Below, piece after piece: positions 44,512 to 56,699 of a stretch of DNA of 64,000 bases. Origin of the DNA: Diospyros lotus. Its lineage: Eukaryota; Streptophyta; Magnoliopsida; Ericales; Ebenaceae. Where the stretch lies: NCBI RefSeq assembly GCF_014633365.1, contig NC_068339.1, positions 11,183,925-11,247,924 of the forward strand, given 5' to 3'. Position numbers and translations under genes: made by a program. Numbering within the stretch: position 1 is the stretch's first letter; the number at the start of each line of letters is the position of its first letter. The notes under the pieces were generated by a model. It saw only the letters and a list, made by a program, of their open reading frames with translations. It ran no database searches and was not told the DNA's origin.

Positions 44512-47500
44512 ATGGCGGATGGCGTGGTGAGCTTCCTGCTTCGCAAGATCGATTTCCTTCTGAGCAGAGAATGGGGCCTCCTGAGCGGCATCAACGACGA
44601 GATCGGCGGCTTGAAGCGCGAGTTCGAGGCGATCGGGGCGCTGCTGAGGGACAACGACAGGAGGGGGGAGAGCAACGAGCAAGTCCGGGTTTGGATTCAG
44701 CAGGCTCGGGATTTGGCCTACGATATAGAAGATGTTCTCGAACTATGTCGTGTGACAGGAATCGCCCAGCTGTCTTATCAGTTGCCGGAGTTTCTTCAGG
44801 GCCTTACTCGGCTGAAGCAACGTCGCTCCATCGCCGTCTTGATTCGTGAAATAAAGGCCAAACTCCGCGGCATCACGCTAACTAGGGAAAGGTACGACTC
44901 CATTCTCATTTGATCCAGTATTTATGCTACCGTCAAATATCTGTTAAAAACGTAAAATCATCGTACTCGTAACTGGTAATCAAAGGATTCTCGTGTGAGA
45001 GCACGCGAATAACCGTTGGAACATGATTTCAGCAAAAATTTGACAGCAATATGACATCGAAATAGATTTCTAAATATAGATGACGAAATCATAAATTTAA
45101 GAATCTCATTTCTTTCTTTTGAAATGAAACTGACTTACATTTAAAACAATAGGAAGGGAAATTTGCAAAAATAGGACGGCCGATAAAAAACTTTGTAAAA
45201 ATAGGACTTTTAATTTTTTTTTATAAAATTAGGACTTTTAAAGTTGAATGGACTAAAATGTCCCCAATTTAAATCAGCCTACGATTTCCTTCGTCTTCTT
45301 CTTTTTCAATAGATATTTTTCCTTCTTTCTCTATTACTCTATATATATAAGGTACATATATATATATATTCATTTATTATTTTTTTATTCTTTTACCATT
45401 CTCTATAACCTAAATATATGTGTATATATTATTTATGATTCAAGAAATGTGGGTCTCTCTCATTCTCTCTCTATTATGTATCATATATTATATATGTACT
45501 GTGTGTATTTGCATTGATGGTAGAGGAAAAGAGACAAATGGCGGCCATGTACAAGAAAATGAGAAAAACGATTGCAGTAAGGCCATGGCATCGTTGATTG
45601 CGGTCGTGACTGATATATTCACTGCGACTGTTTTAGTTTCTTGTCTTGGTCATGACATATATCTTTAACAGATATCTGTTAAGGATATCTGATATTTGTT
45701 AAGGATATCGGTAACAGATACCGATATCGGTAATGGATATTAGTTAACAGATATCGATATCTGTTAACCGATATTCTTAACAGATATCTTTAACAAATAT
45801 CAGATATTCTTAAATTACCTGCAATGGCTTTGAAGGCGAAGACCGACGAAGAAGCAACAACCTTAAATGCTTAGAACAGAGGACGAGCGAGAGAGATGTT
45901 CTGATCGGCGAAGCGATTGGGGATGTGCGTGCGAGAGGAAGAAGATGAAGGGGATCGTAAGCTTATTTAAATCGGGGGCATTTTAGTCCATTCAACTCTC
46001 AAAAATCCTAGTTTTGCAAAAAAAAAATTAAGAGTCCTATTTTTACAAAGTTCTTCGCCGGCAGTCCTATTTTTGCAAATTTCCCTAAGAAGAATGCCCA
46101 ATCATTTTAGTAATATTCTTAATATAAAAACTCTGTAAAGTTACATTTTTCCCACTGTAAGGCGCCAACAAATATGTTCCAAGTTTAATCTAGCAAGTTT
46201 TATGTTGGGGCCCCATTAGCTACCTAAAAGAATCCTCCTTTATCCAAGATTCCAAGCATGGGGCTCAGGATCGCCAATAAATAGCCCGAGTTTCACACAA
46301 AAACACAAGAAAATTATAATATTTTTTATCCACTTGCTCAAAAAGAAAAAAGCTATATAAAACTGATTTACAATTTGTAACAACCCTAGGGTTTGGCCAG
46401 GGTTTAGAAAGGAATTTGGTAAGAATGTGAGAACGAAAGAGCAGAAAGGGAGAGTGACAGAACAAAAATTGAGAGAATTGAGGGAGAAGAGAGGAAAACA
46501 GAGGGAGAGTTGGGAGAATTAAGAGAAAAACGGTAGTTACTGAAGGGATGTAACAGCCTATCAATAGGCTGTAGATGTAGAGAATGGGGTTTATGAATGA
46601 ATTGGAAATGTAACAGCCTATAAATAGACTGTAGAACTAGAGAATGGGACTTATAAATGAATTGGAAATGTAACAGCCTATAAATAAGCTGTAGAACTAG
46701 AGAATGGGGTTTATGAATGTATTGGAGTTCTGTTTCTCTTAATTCGCCTAACTCTCCCCTGGTTTTCCTATCTTCTCCCAAAATTCTCTTCGTTTCTGCT
46801 CTGTCTCCCTCTCCCTTTCTGCTTTTTCTTTCCCGCATTCTTACCAAATTTCTTTCTAAACCCTAGCCAAATCCAAGGGTCGTGACACAGTTATAAAAAC
46901 TCCCGTACCATGGTCTTCCAAAATAGCATAATCCATGTACTTAATATCCTCCATGCATGTGCAGGTATGAGGGGATCAGTAACACTCTAGTCTCGTCTCC
47001 TATTCCTGGCCACCAAAATCAGTCCTACCCCCAACCTACAGTTGCCGCTCTGTATCTTGACGAATCTGAAGTTGTCGGAATTGAAGAACCACGGCACAAG
47101 TTGTCAGAATGGGCGGTATCTGGGGAAGCCAAACTAGATGTGATATTCGTTGTGGGGATGGGTGGATTGGGCAAGACAACCCTAGTCAGGAAAGTTTCCG
47201 ACAAGATTAAGAACAACTTTGATTGCTTCGCATGGATAACCATCTCCAAGGCGGACAAGAACGAGGAGCTCGAGCTTCTACGGACCATGCTGGAGTGCGT
47301 ATTTGAATCTACTGGCAAACAGGTTCCAAGCTCGTTCCACACCATCAACCAGCTCCAATTGATGGATAAACTCCGGGACTATCTCCAGCACAAAAGGTTT
47401 CTAATAGTTCTTGATGATCTATGGAAGAAAGATGTCTGGGAATCCATAAAGCACGCCTTGCCTACTCAAAACCATGGGCGAATCATTATCACAACCAGAA

Positions 47501-49260
47501 GAGGTGATATCGCTAGAATATGCAGCCACAGCTCTGCCCAGGTTCATAACCTCCAGCCGCTGCCATTAGATAAGGCTCGCGAGCTTTTTTACAAGAAAAT
47601 TTTCCCATCATCTGGTGATTGTCCTGCTGGGTTGCTAGCCTGGTCAGACAGGATCTTAGAAAGATGCAAAGGGTTGCCTTTGGCAATTGCCACCCTAGGT
47701 ACTCTACTGTCCCATGCAGAGAGGACAACAGATGCATGGAAGAAGCTACACGACAGCCTTGGGGCTGAGCTACACATGAATGGCCATCTTTCGAGTACTA
47801 GAAGTGTGCTGTCTATCTGTTACGACGACTTGCCTTATTATCTGAAGTATTGCTTTCTATACTTCAGCGTTTTCCCAGAAGATTATTTGGTTAAGCACAG
47901 GAGGCTCATTCGGCTATGGGGCTCAGAAGGACTAGTGAAAGAAGTGACTGGTAAAACACTTGAGGAGGTTGGAGAGGACTACTTAAGTGAGCTAATTGAC
48001 AGAAACTTGGTTCATGTTGAGGTGGATTTTGATGGACGACCAAAAACCTGTTGCGTTCACCATCTCTGGCACAAGATCATTCTCTCAAAGTCCCAGGAAG
48101 AGAATTTCTGCAGGGTCTCTACTGAAACAGAAATGATCCATGATGTAAAAATCAGAAGGCTCTCTATCCAGAGGAAGTTCAATTGCTTGTCGCAAAAGGT
48201 CTTCCCCTGTGCTCGTAGCCTTTTCATGTTTGCCATGGAAGCTCACTTTGCTACCCAGAATATCCTCAAAAGCTTTTGCATTCTGAAGGTTTTGGACTTG
48301 GAAGGTGCTCCACTAGACATGTTTCCTCAAGTCATATGCGAACTTCTCCTCCTTCGGTACCTAAGCTTGAGAGATACAAAAATCCAGATGCTTCCAAAGT
48401 CCCTAGGTAGGCTTCAAAATTTAGAAACTTTGGATCTTAAGCAAACTTTAGTCACTCAGTTGCATGATAACATACTCAGACTTGAGAAACTGAGGCATCT
48501 GTTAGTTGATCACCGCCTCACAGAGAATTTTCCAAGTGCTGAACTGATAAGAGGATTCAAGACATCTTCAAAAATAAGGAGGTTAGAGGCCTTACAGAAA
48601 CTATCGTATATAAGAGCCGGTAAGAATGGTGGCACGGTCATTCAAGCCCTGGGAAACTTGACACAACTAAGGAAACTGGGAATTGTTGAACTAGCAGAAG
48701 AAGATGGAGAACACTTAAGCCACTCAATTGAGAAGATGGTGAACCTTCGTTCCTTGGATGTAAAATCAATCGAGGGGGAGTTTCTGGATCTAAGTGTGGT
48801 ATCTTCTCCTCCTCCATTTCTTCAACGTTTGTATCTAAACGGGCACTTGCAGAAGGTACCAGATTGGGTTTCGTCATTACATGACCTGGTGAGAGTACGT
48901 CTAAAGCGATCCAGATTAGAAAGCAACCCTATTACCATCCTCCAAGACCTTCCCAATCTGATGGAACTCCAGTTGCTTGATGCCTACAATGGAACCAAAT
49001 TGGATTTTCTTCCAGAAAAGTTTCAAAATCTGAAGATATTACAACTAGAAAACTTGAACATGTTAGAATTGGTGGTGGTGGGAAACAGCTCTCTGTCTAG
49101 GCTGGAGAAGCTTATTATAAGCCAGTGTAGAAAAATAAAGCATGTTCCTGAAGGTATTAGGGAATTGGCAAGCCTCAAAGAATTAAACTTGAATGATATG
49201 TCAGTGGACTTGAAAGAAATGGTGGCCAGTTCCATGGGCTTGTCAAACACATCCCACTAA
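44512..49260 (+). CDS. CC-NB-ARC-LRR resistance protein (RPM1-like NLR), 2 exons
   Basis: Exon 1 is 44512-44891 and exon 2 is 46965-49260; the junction (GAAAG|GTACGA ... GTGCAG|GTATGA) restores TRERYEGISN and gives 891 residues. Exon 1 is an Rx-type coiled-coil domain with an EDVID-like YDIEDVLELC. Exon 2 holds NB-ARC: P-loop GMGGLGKTTLVRK, RNBS-A NFDCFAWITISK, kinase-2 FLIVLDDLW, RNBS-B GRIIITTRRGDIA, GLPL CKGLPLAIATLG, RNBS-D CFLYFSVFPEDYLV, and then about a dozen leucine-rich repeats to the end. Such proteins sit in the cytosol or at the plasma membrane, sense pathogen effectors and trigger cell death. The MHD motif reads VHH (CVHHLWHK), which is unusual. The 2.07-kb intron is filled by two foldback elements. 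ATG 44512 is the first ATG in frame and gives MADGVVSFLL, a typical start. Confidence 0.94.
45156..46085. mobile_element. Mutator-type foldback MITE in the NLR intron
   Basis: Terminal inverted repeats of about 140 bp start GGGAAATTTGCAAAAATAGG at both ends and continue CTTTGTAAAAATAGGACT, TTAATTTTTTTT, AGTTGAATGGACTAAAATG and GATTTAAAT-like text. These ends are familiar from non-autonomous Mutator-like elements. The 9 bp on either side match at only six positions, so the target duplication is uncertain. The interior has TA-rich DNA and a cluster of GATATC palindromes at 45665-45815. Confidence 0.8.
45665..45815. repeat. Cluster of GATATC palindromes including a perfect 26-bp palindrome
   Basis: AACAGATATC, GGATATC and ACCGATATCGGT motifs are repeated in both directions about ten times. 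Positions 45743-45768 form a perfect 26-bp palindrome whose half is GTTAACAGATATC. The cluster is inside the Mutator-type foldback element. Confidence 0.85.
46376..46889. mobile_element. Third foldback element in the NLR intron, loop with 60-bp tandem repeats
   Basis: The left arm reads TGTAACAACCCTAGGG, GGCCAGGGTTTAGAAAG, AATTTGGTAAGAATG and GCAGAAAGGGAGAG. The right arm in reverse reads TGTGTCACGACCCTTGG, GGCTAGGGTTTAGAAAG, AATTTGGTAAGAATG and GCAGAAAGGGAGAG. The arms are about 160 bp. Between them are three 60-bp direct repeats, beginning near 46551, 46611 and 46671. It ends 75 bp before the splice acceptor of exon 2. Confidence 0.8.
46549..46730. repeat. Three 60-bp tandem repeats with TATA-like cores
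   Basis: Each unit reads TGTAACAGCCTATAAATAG- or TATCAATAG-like text, then CTGTAGA.(C/G)TAGAGAATGG, TTTATGAATG and ATTGGAAA, at 46549, 46609 and 46669 (60-bp spacing). Two of the three carry CCTATAAATA, a TATA-box look-alike. Confidence 0.8.
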
Positions 49261-50470
49261 TTTGTTCTTATTCTCTTCAGAGTAATGGTTGCCGGAAGCA
49301 AATACTTTTTTCATGATAGAATCTACTGGTTCTGTGTTAGCATGGGATCTGGATCCGTATTGGGATTTCTTGATCTTTGGGGGACATGGTAGATAAAAAG
49401 TCAAGTAGAAAAGTGCATTGGGTTTCATAGCGATAGCAAAGCAAATTTTTATTTTTGTTACCATTATTTGCTTTAGCAAGCAAAAATAAAACTAAAAACA
49501 AGGAGTTTATGGACAAGGTTACAAGACCAGCTATTGTGTTTGTAATTTTGTACTTACACCGATTGCCAGGGTACCTTCATTTTTGTTGTGCATATATTAA
49601 GCAAAGCTGTCTTTGATTTAGATAATAGTCAGGGACACTCTGAGGACACACCAAATGGAGTGTTCTACTTCATTATTGTTATTATTATTGGTTGAATACA
49701 ATATATATGTGTCCCTGAAGTGGACATGCTTGAGAACATGCCACCATTTTTAATAGAGTTATAGAACTTAGGGGAAAATGTACAAATATAATAAGTTTTT
49801 GGTAAGAAATAAAGTAAATATAAAATTTACTCTAACAAGTAATAACAACTCCAACTAAAAGAATTACATTTTTTTGGGATGTCAAATCATATTTATAGAT
49901 TCTAATCAATTTAATAGTGACATTATCAAATTATATTGAATTAGTATTTATTTTTTTATATTGTCATTATTATTAAGTGAATGGCATCTTTATATTGAAT
50001 TATGATCGTGTTAATAAACATGACCAACAAAAATTACAAGTGTTATTCTTTTTCCTCATCTCCATCATGTTCATAGTCTTATTTTACTCAAATCATCATA
50101 TCTTATGTTTGACTACCTATTTTTTTTTCTGTATTTGTATTTATATTCACATCGATTCCTCTTAGACCTAGACATTTTTAATGTTGCAACGAACAATTCA
50201 ACTGTCAAAACCTAAACAATATCAACACAAAGAGGAATGACCTCTATGATCTGAAATGAGTGCGGAAACCACAGAGTTGCATTCAGTGTCATTCAAAGCT
50301 ATATTCCACATCCATAGTCTGATAATAAGCTAATAAAATCTGAGTCTTAGGACTGAAAGAAAGGATGTCAAGATTAAAATAATAGACACTCAACCTCTTA
50401 ACCAATAAACTAATGCTGCAATCATCATCAATGTAGCATTGTAACTAAACAAACACATGAGACTAAGCAG
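49261..50470. other. Intergenic DNA between the NLR and LLP genes
   Basis: No gene is seen. The first ~200 bp are probably the NLR 3' UTR, and the last part the LLP 3' UTR. The region between is AT-rich, with an (ATT)n patch near 49672-49690. Confidence 0.5.
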
Positions 50471-51858
50471 TTAAATGTGCTTTTTCCTGATCTTGCCCTT
50501 ACCACGATTTTTTCTTTTAGCTATCTTGATTTTCTTCATCTTCTTCTTTCCAATTCCACCTCTAGGTTTAAGGTTCTGATTGCCCTCAGCCATCTCCACA
50601 TCTGCGTAAATTATAGGAGTAAAGATCAAACATATCATAACCAGGATGTGACAGATAATCAACTGCCAACCACTTCAGCAAGATTGCTAATTTGATAAAG
50701 AATTTACCGAGATATACACAAAGAATCAAATAGACACCCATAAATAAACATCAAGGAGAACTTCCCATTTAACATAATCAAAATAGTTCTTGGCATTGCA
50801 AACAAGAAAAGCACACATACCATTGAGAAAATCTATTTTCCATAAAAATGCATTCATTTTATGAAAAAGTTGACCCTAGGAGTTCAAATATCATGCTATA
50901 ATTAAGATGCAAATAGTTTCACTTCTGCGCAACAAGTCTTTCCCTTTAAGATGGATTGATATCTCTCCTCAAATAATCCAAAACATTCATCCAATGACCT
51001 AATGTGACTCGAGACATACAAAAAGGAGGCAGAAAATATATGTATGATTACATTTAGCCACCACCATGGGGCAAGACAAAATAATTATTCTTTCTGAAAG
51101 ATAACAGCTTATCCATCATCACCCAAATAATATATCATTAAAGTTCTCAGGTATTCTCATCCTAATCACAACAACTAATAGCATCTTCCTTTCTTTCTTT
51201 TGGATAGGTCAATAGGCTATACTGGTGCACGTACTAATAAGAACCTTACAAATGGCCTTTTGGATCAAGATTTATGCATCTTCAGAAATTAATTTCATGA
51301 AGAAACTTTGTAAATAATTTGAACATAGATCTCAACCACCGGCAGAGACCCAAACGTGTTGCTTAAACTGAAAATCGATATGGAATTCAGAGGTATCAAG
51401 GAGAACCGCTGATAAAGGACATTGGATTACTTTTTTCTCATCTTTCAGAGTTCCAGCGTGAAATTGCTCAAATTGTCACGAGTCCTACACGTTTGATTTT
51501 TAAGGACCAAACAAAGACGAATAAAACATCGGAAAAGAGCAAATTAGGGCACAACATATGCAAATCAGAAACCCATAAGTCTTAATTTCAAACAAATAGA
51601 CAAGAGTAAGACTGAAATAAGAATATAAGCAAAGCAAGTACCCATGCTGGCGCTGGTGGCGGAGGCGGAGGCGATCATGTCCATGGCGGTGGTGCCGCTG
51701 CCATTATCGGCGGAACGTGTGGCGAGCTTGGGGGCGGCAAGAGCGGCTTCTTGGGCGGCGTGCTTTGCAGCATCCTTGTTGTCGTAGAAGGGTTGGACAA
51801 TGCCTCTCCGTAAAGCTCTTAACCTCTTCTCTCTCTTCGACCTGATCGATTTGGCCAT
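50471..51858 (-). CDS. Small basic LLP/LLPH-type ribosome biogenesis protein, 2 exons
   Basis: Exon 1 is 51642-51858 and exon 2 is 50471-50601, joined in phase 1 (AGCATGG|GTACTT ... ACGCAG|ATGTGG) to give 115 residues. The N-terminus MAKSIRSKREKRLRALRR is the hallmark of the LLP homolog family, followed by an alanine-rich middle and a strongly basic C-terminus (GIGKKKMKKIKIAKRKN, GKGKIRKKHI) that looks like a nucleolar signal. In animals the family is a nucleolar, ribosome-linked protein; the plant role is inferred. Exon 1 is notably GC-rich (GGCGG runs) compared with the AT-rich surroundings. Confidence 0.8.
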
Positions 51859-53057
51859 ACCTGTTAGTGCTTTTGGGCGTTAGGGTTTCGGTTGAGCAGC
51901 CGAGTCCAGGGTTCTAGGATTTTCAAAATCTAACCTTTGGCTGTTGGCTCTCACTCTCGCTCACTCCAAAACCCTTGAATTGTCTTTACATCTTACCTAC
52001 ATTCTACATTGGTTTAAGAAGTAAAAAATAAAACAAAATAAATCCAAAAAAAATATTTAAAATGAAGACAATTTAATAATAGAAAGTAAAGTCAATAAAA
52101 TAAAGAAGTAAATTTTTATAGTTATCTTATGTTCTTTTCGGTCCAAAGAGATGATTAGACGGAGAGCTTGAGGCAATTGACGATTCCTGCGACAAGGGAC
52201 TATACTTGCAAACACTTTGACGTTTAAGTAATTAAGATCTCAAGATTGTAAAGTTTTTGTAAAATTAAAAAGAATATACCTTGATCAGTAGTCGGCTAAC
52301 TTATATAGGAGAAAACGAGAAATACCCTTACATGTTGTTGGCCATTGTGGGAGAATAGAGAGCTGAGATTTCTAGTACTAATGGGGATTAGGGATCGGGA
52401 TATTTGGAGTTAATGAGGCTTGCTACAATCTCAAAGATCTCTTAAGGTGCTGACGAGATGCAAGTGCTGCAGAACTAGTGTTGGGTCGAGATCGAGCCTA
52501 GGGATCGAGCTATGGGCCTATTGCTTGGGCCAAATCCAACGAATTTAGTACAATTCATCTTGAAAAAAAAATAATAGTTAGAAATAGATTTGCTTTACTC
52601 TTTTTGTTTGTGACAATTAAAACTTGTGTCAATTGAACGAGACAGAGTTGATTCATACGTGTTATGTTATGGACATTAGATAAAAGAAAAAAAAATTAGA
52701 AAAATTTATGTTGAATTCATCCTTAACCAAATTTGAATTGATAATTATATTCTCTTATTAATTCCCATACTATTCAAATCATACCTAAATATTTATGTGT
52801 GAGTTCTCTTTTTCTATCAAGGATTAAAGTTTAAATTACCCCATGATGTCAAAATAGCTTTGTGCGTAACATTTACTCGGTTAAAAAAAATATTTTATTA
52901 TATTAAAATAATTTTTTATAGAAGATAAAACAAATAAGAAAAAAAAGTGATTTTCATAAAATTCACTACAGCGATTTCAAATTCCTAAAATTTCAATTTG
53001 ATGATAAGTCCATAATCGAATGTTAGTCGATATCAAGAATGTCAGTTTCTTCTTCTT
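51859..53057. other. LLP promoter and gene-free DNA
   Basis: 51859 to about 51990 is the probable LLP leader (TTAGGGTTT telomere-like box at about 51880-51890, common in promoters of translation-related plant genes). The rest up to the LINE is AT-rich and holds nothing I can name. Confidence 0.45.
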
Positions 53058-53075
53058 GTTCTTCGTTTCATGTAA

Positions 53076-56000
53076 ACAACAATATATTCAGTCTTTATCC
53101 CATTATGTGGAGTCGGTTATATGAATTCTAGACTTTCACGTATTTCTATCTTTTGTCATATCTTCATTTAGGCTCATGCATTTCATATCAAACTTTAATA
53201 TCTTCCCTAAAATTTTATTGGATCTGTTTCTACCTTTTTTTTTTACTAATTGTTCTATTTTATCAACTCTCCTCACAGGAGTCTCTCTTGATCTTCTTCT
53301 CACATGACCAAATCATCTTAGTCTAGTCTCTCTCATCTTTTCCTCAATTGGCACTACTCCTACCTTATTACAAATAATCTCATTTCTAATTTTATCTTTT
53401 GTTGTATGACCACACATTCATCTTAGCATCTTCATCTCCGCTACGCTCGTCTTTTACTCATACTAGTATTTGACTGCTCAACATTCTGAGCCATACTACA
53501 AAACTGATATTATAGTTGTCCTAAAAAATTTCCCTTTCAGTTTTAATGAAAATTTACCATCACATAATACCCTCAATGCATTTCTCCATTTTAGCCGACC
53601 TGCCTTAATTCTATGCGTGACATTCTCATGAATTTCTCCATATTTTTGAATCACTGATTTCAAATATCGAAAATGGTATTTTCTTTGTATGATTTTTTTT
53701 TCAAATTTTATTATAACATCCTCCACTCTTATATTCTTACTAAATTTACATTCCATATATTCTGTTTTCTTTCTACTTAATTTAAATCCCTTATATTCTA
53801 AATTATTTTTTTACAACTTAACCTTAGTGTTCACTCTCTCTTTTGTTTCATCCACCAACACTATGTCATATGCAAATAGCATATACCATGACACCTTTGT
53901 CTGAATGTGTTTAGTGAGTTCATTCATTATTAAAGTAAATAAGTATGGACTTAATGCAAAATCTTGATGCATTCCCATTGTAATTTTAAACGGTTCAATA
54001 TCCCATCCGCATGTTCTGACATTTGTCTCTACACCGTGATAACATGTCCTTAAAAGCTTGTATATAGGCTATTCGGACTCATTTCTTCTCTAAAACCCTC
54101 TATAATACTTCTCTAGGGACCCATCATATGCCTTTTCTAGATTTATAAACACCATGTGTAGGTCCTTTTGATGATCCCGATACCTTTCCATTAGGCGCCT
54201 CAAAAGGTATATAGCTTCTATTGTTGACCTACTAGACATGAAATCAAACTGATTTTCCGAAACGTTTGTTTCTTTTCTGATCCTATACTCTATTACTCTC
54301 TCCTAGAATTTCATGGTATGGCTCATTAACTTAATTCATTTGTAATTTTCATAGTTTTGAGCATCTCCTTGTTCTTGTATATAGGAACTAAAGTACTCTT
54401 TCTCTACTCATTTGACATCTTTTTTTTTAAGAACCGCGTTAAATAATTTCGTTAGCTATGAGATGTCATCTTCTCCCATGCATTTTCATACTTCTATTGG
54501 TATATTATCTAGTCCCACTGCCTTATGACTTTTTATCTTTTTTAATGCTTGTCTATTTGTTTTGAACTTATGCGTTAATAGCATGTATATCTCATATTCC
54601 CTTTAGAATTACTAAGATGTCCCGACCTAACTCTTGTATCCCCACCATCATTGAATAATTTTGTGAAATATTCATTCACTAATACATTTTGATTTCATCT
54701 TTTATGCATTTCACTTAATTTAGATCCCTTATTTTTTTTTCTCTTTGTTTAGCTAATTTATATATATTTCATTCTCCATTTTTTGTATCAAATCGTTTAT
54801 ATAGATTCTAATATGTTTTTGACCTTGCTTCATTAATAGCTCTTTTTACTGCATTTTTCGCTTCTTTATAATTTTTCAAGTTTTTTTTATTATTGCACTA
54901 ATATACAGCCTTATAACAAGTTTTCTTATTTGTAATTTTCAATTGTACATCTTCATTCCACCACCAAGACTCCTTAAGGTTTGGAGCTCTACCATTTGTC
55001 TCTCCAAGGACTACATTTATCGTGCTTCTCAACGTAGTAGCAATTTCCCTCCACATTTGATTTACTTGTCCTTCTCCATTCCATTCTCTTCTACCCATTA
55101 ATTTTTCCTTGAAGATTAATTGTTTCTCTCCTTTTAAATCCCATTACCTAACTCTTGAATTTTGTTTTATGTGATTTTTTCTCTTCCAATTTTTTACTTG
55201 GACGTCAAGTACCAAAAGTCTATGTTGAATAGTCAAATACTCTCTCAGTATCACCTTACAATCCCTGCAACATTATTGATACTCTTGTCTCATGAGGAAG
55301 TAATATATTTGAGTGTTTGATGTGACATTTATATATGTGATTAAGTGTTCGTCCCATTTTTTGAACCTAGTATTGGTTATAATGAACCCATATGCCATAG
55401 CAAAATCTATAATAGACTTATCCTTATTATTAATTTTTCCAAATCTATACCCTTCATGTACTTCTCTATAGGCGTTTCCATCTCTACCCACGTGACAATT
55501 TAAGTCACCTCCTATAATCACTTACTCTGTTCTTGGTATTATTTGTACGAGTCCCTCTAAGTCCTCCCAAAATTTTATTTTTATCTCATCACCTAACCCC
55601 GCTTGTGGTGCATATGTACTAAAGATATTCATAGTCATTCTTCTTAGACTAACCTTCACCATAATAATCATATCCCCTATTATCTTTACATCTACTACCT
55701 CATCTACTAAGCTTTTATCCATAATAATCCTCATTCTATTTTTCGCTCGATCATTTCCTGTGTACCATATTTTATATCTAGTTTCTGATAAAATTTTTAC
55801 TTTTTTCCCTACCCATCTCGTCTCTTGAAGGCACATAATATTAATCTTTCTTCTAATCATCACATCTACCACTTTCATAGCTTTGTCTGTTAATGTTCCT
55901 ATCTTCCATGACCCAATTCTTAATCTATGATTTTGATTTTAGTTTTAACTTTGAATTTGATTTTGTTTTTTATTTTGGTTTTAATTTTGGACTACCTTCT

Positions 56001-56273
56001 TTACTCGCATCCATCCAAACAAATGAGAGGACCCTTGCTCATTTGTCACTACATCCGGATACTGATAAAGTGACCCTAACTCACCTGACACTACATGCGA
56101 ACAATGTAATGCGTCGCTATGAAAGGTTATGCCCCAATAGTTTTTCATAATTTATCTAGAGTTCATATTTTGGATCCGATTAAGTTTTACGTTGGTTATC
56201 GACTACCTAACACAACTCTCCTCCTTTATTCGGGCTTTGAATCGACAGTGAATAACATTCCCAGGCAAAGTTC
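53076..56273 (-). mobile_element. RTE-clade LINE with 18-bp target-site duplication
   Basis: GTTCTTCGTTTCATGTAA (53058-53075) and GTTCTTCATTTCATGTAA (56274-56291) flank the element, 17 of 18 matching. On the minus strand it starts with a ~320-bp leader and then codes AP endonuclease (55878-55270: INIMCLQETRWVGKK, STYAPQAGLG, GGDLNCHVGRDG), a linker with SWWWNEDVQ, reverse transcriptase, and the RTE C-terminus near 53490-53280 (LRWMCGHTTKDKIRNEI-like, FGHVRRRSRETPVRR). The 3' end reads CCGACTCCACATAATGGGAT and closes in TTGTTGT-type bases, as in plant RTE elements. Confidence 0.88.
53280..55930 (-). pseudogene. Broken RTE endonuclease-reverse transcriptase ORF
   Basis: The original single ORF of about 900 codons is broken by stops and frameshifts, so the longest intact piece is 118 codons (55522-55878). 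The RT catalytic box, normally FADD in this clade, reads MLFAYDIVLV at about 53857-53886, so the first catalytic aspartate is lost. The element cannot move by itself. Confidence 0.8.
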
Positions 56274-56291
56274 GTTCTTCATTTCATGTAA

Positions 56292-56699
56292 CGCGACAAT
56301 ATTGCAACAATAGACCAAACTTCAACTATAAAAATTATTTTTTAAAAAAAATATAAAAAATTATTTTAATATAATAAATTATAAAAAATATCTTTAAAAA
56401 ATATTAAAAAAAATATTTTAATACAATAATTTCTTTTTGAGCCGAGTGAATGTCACACGCCAGTAAAGGAGAGGTTATTTTGGATTTAATTGGCCATAGA
56501 ATAAAAGTATTGGACAAATAAGATGATAAATTAAAAATTAGGTATGAGAGCAAAATAAAAAATATCGTGAACTAATATAAATTTTAATATTTTTAAAAAT
56601 AATAAACTCTAATCACAAAAAGAAAGTCATTATATGCAACGATATGCATTCAAGGCGTGTTATTATTTTAGATTTTTTTTAATACCATTTATAAATTCT
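56292..56699. other. Short AT-rich gene-free stretch
   Basis: Nothing recognisable lies between the LINE and the next LTR-like copy. Runs of A and T dominate. Confidence 0.4.

Noticed and set aside
46265..46847. 99- and 147-codon minus frames in the NLR intron
   Set aside because: They read through the third foldback and its 60-bp repeats, not a gene.
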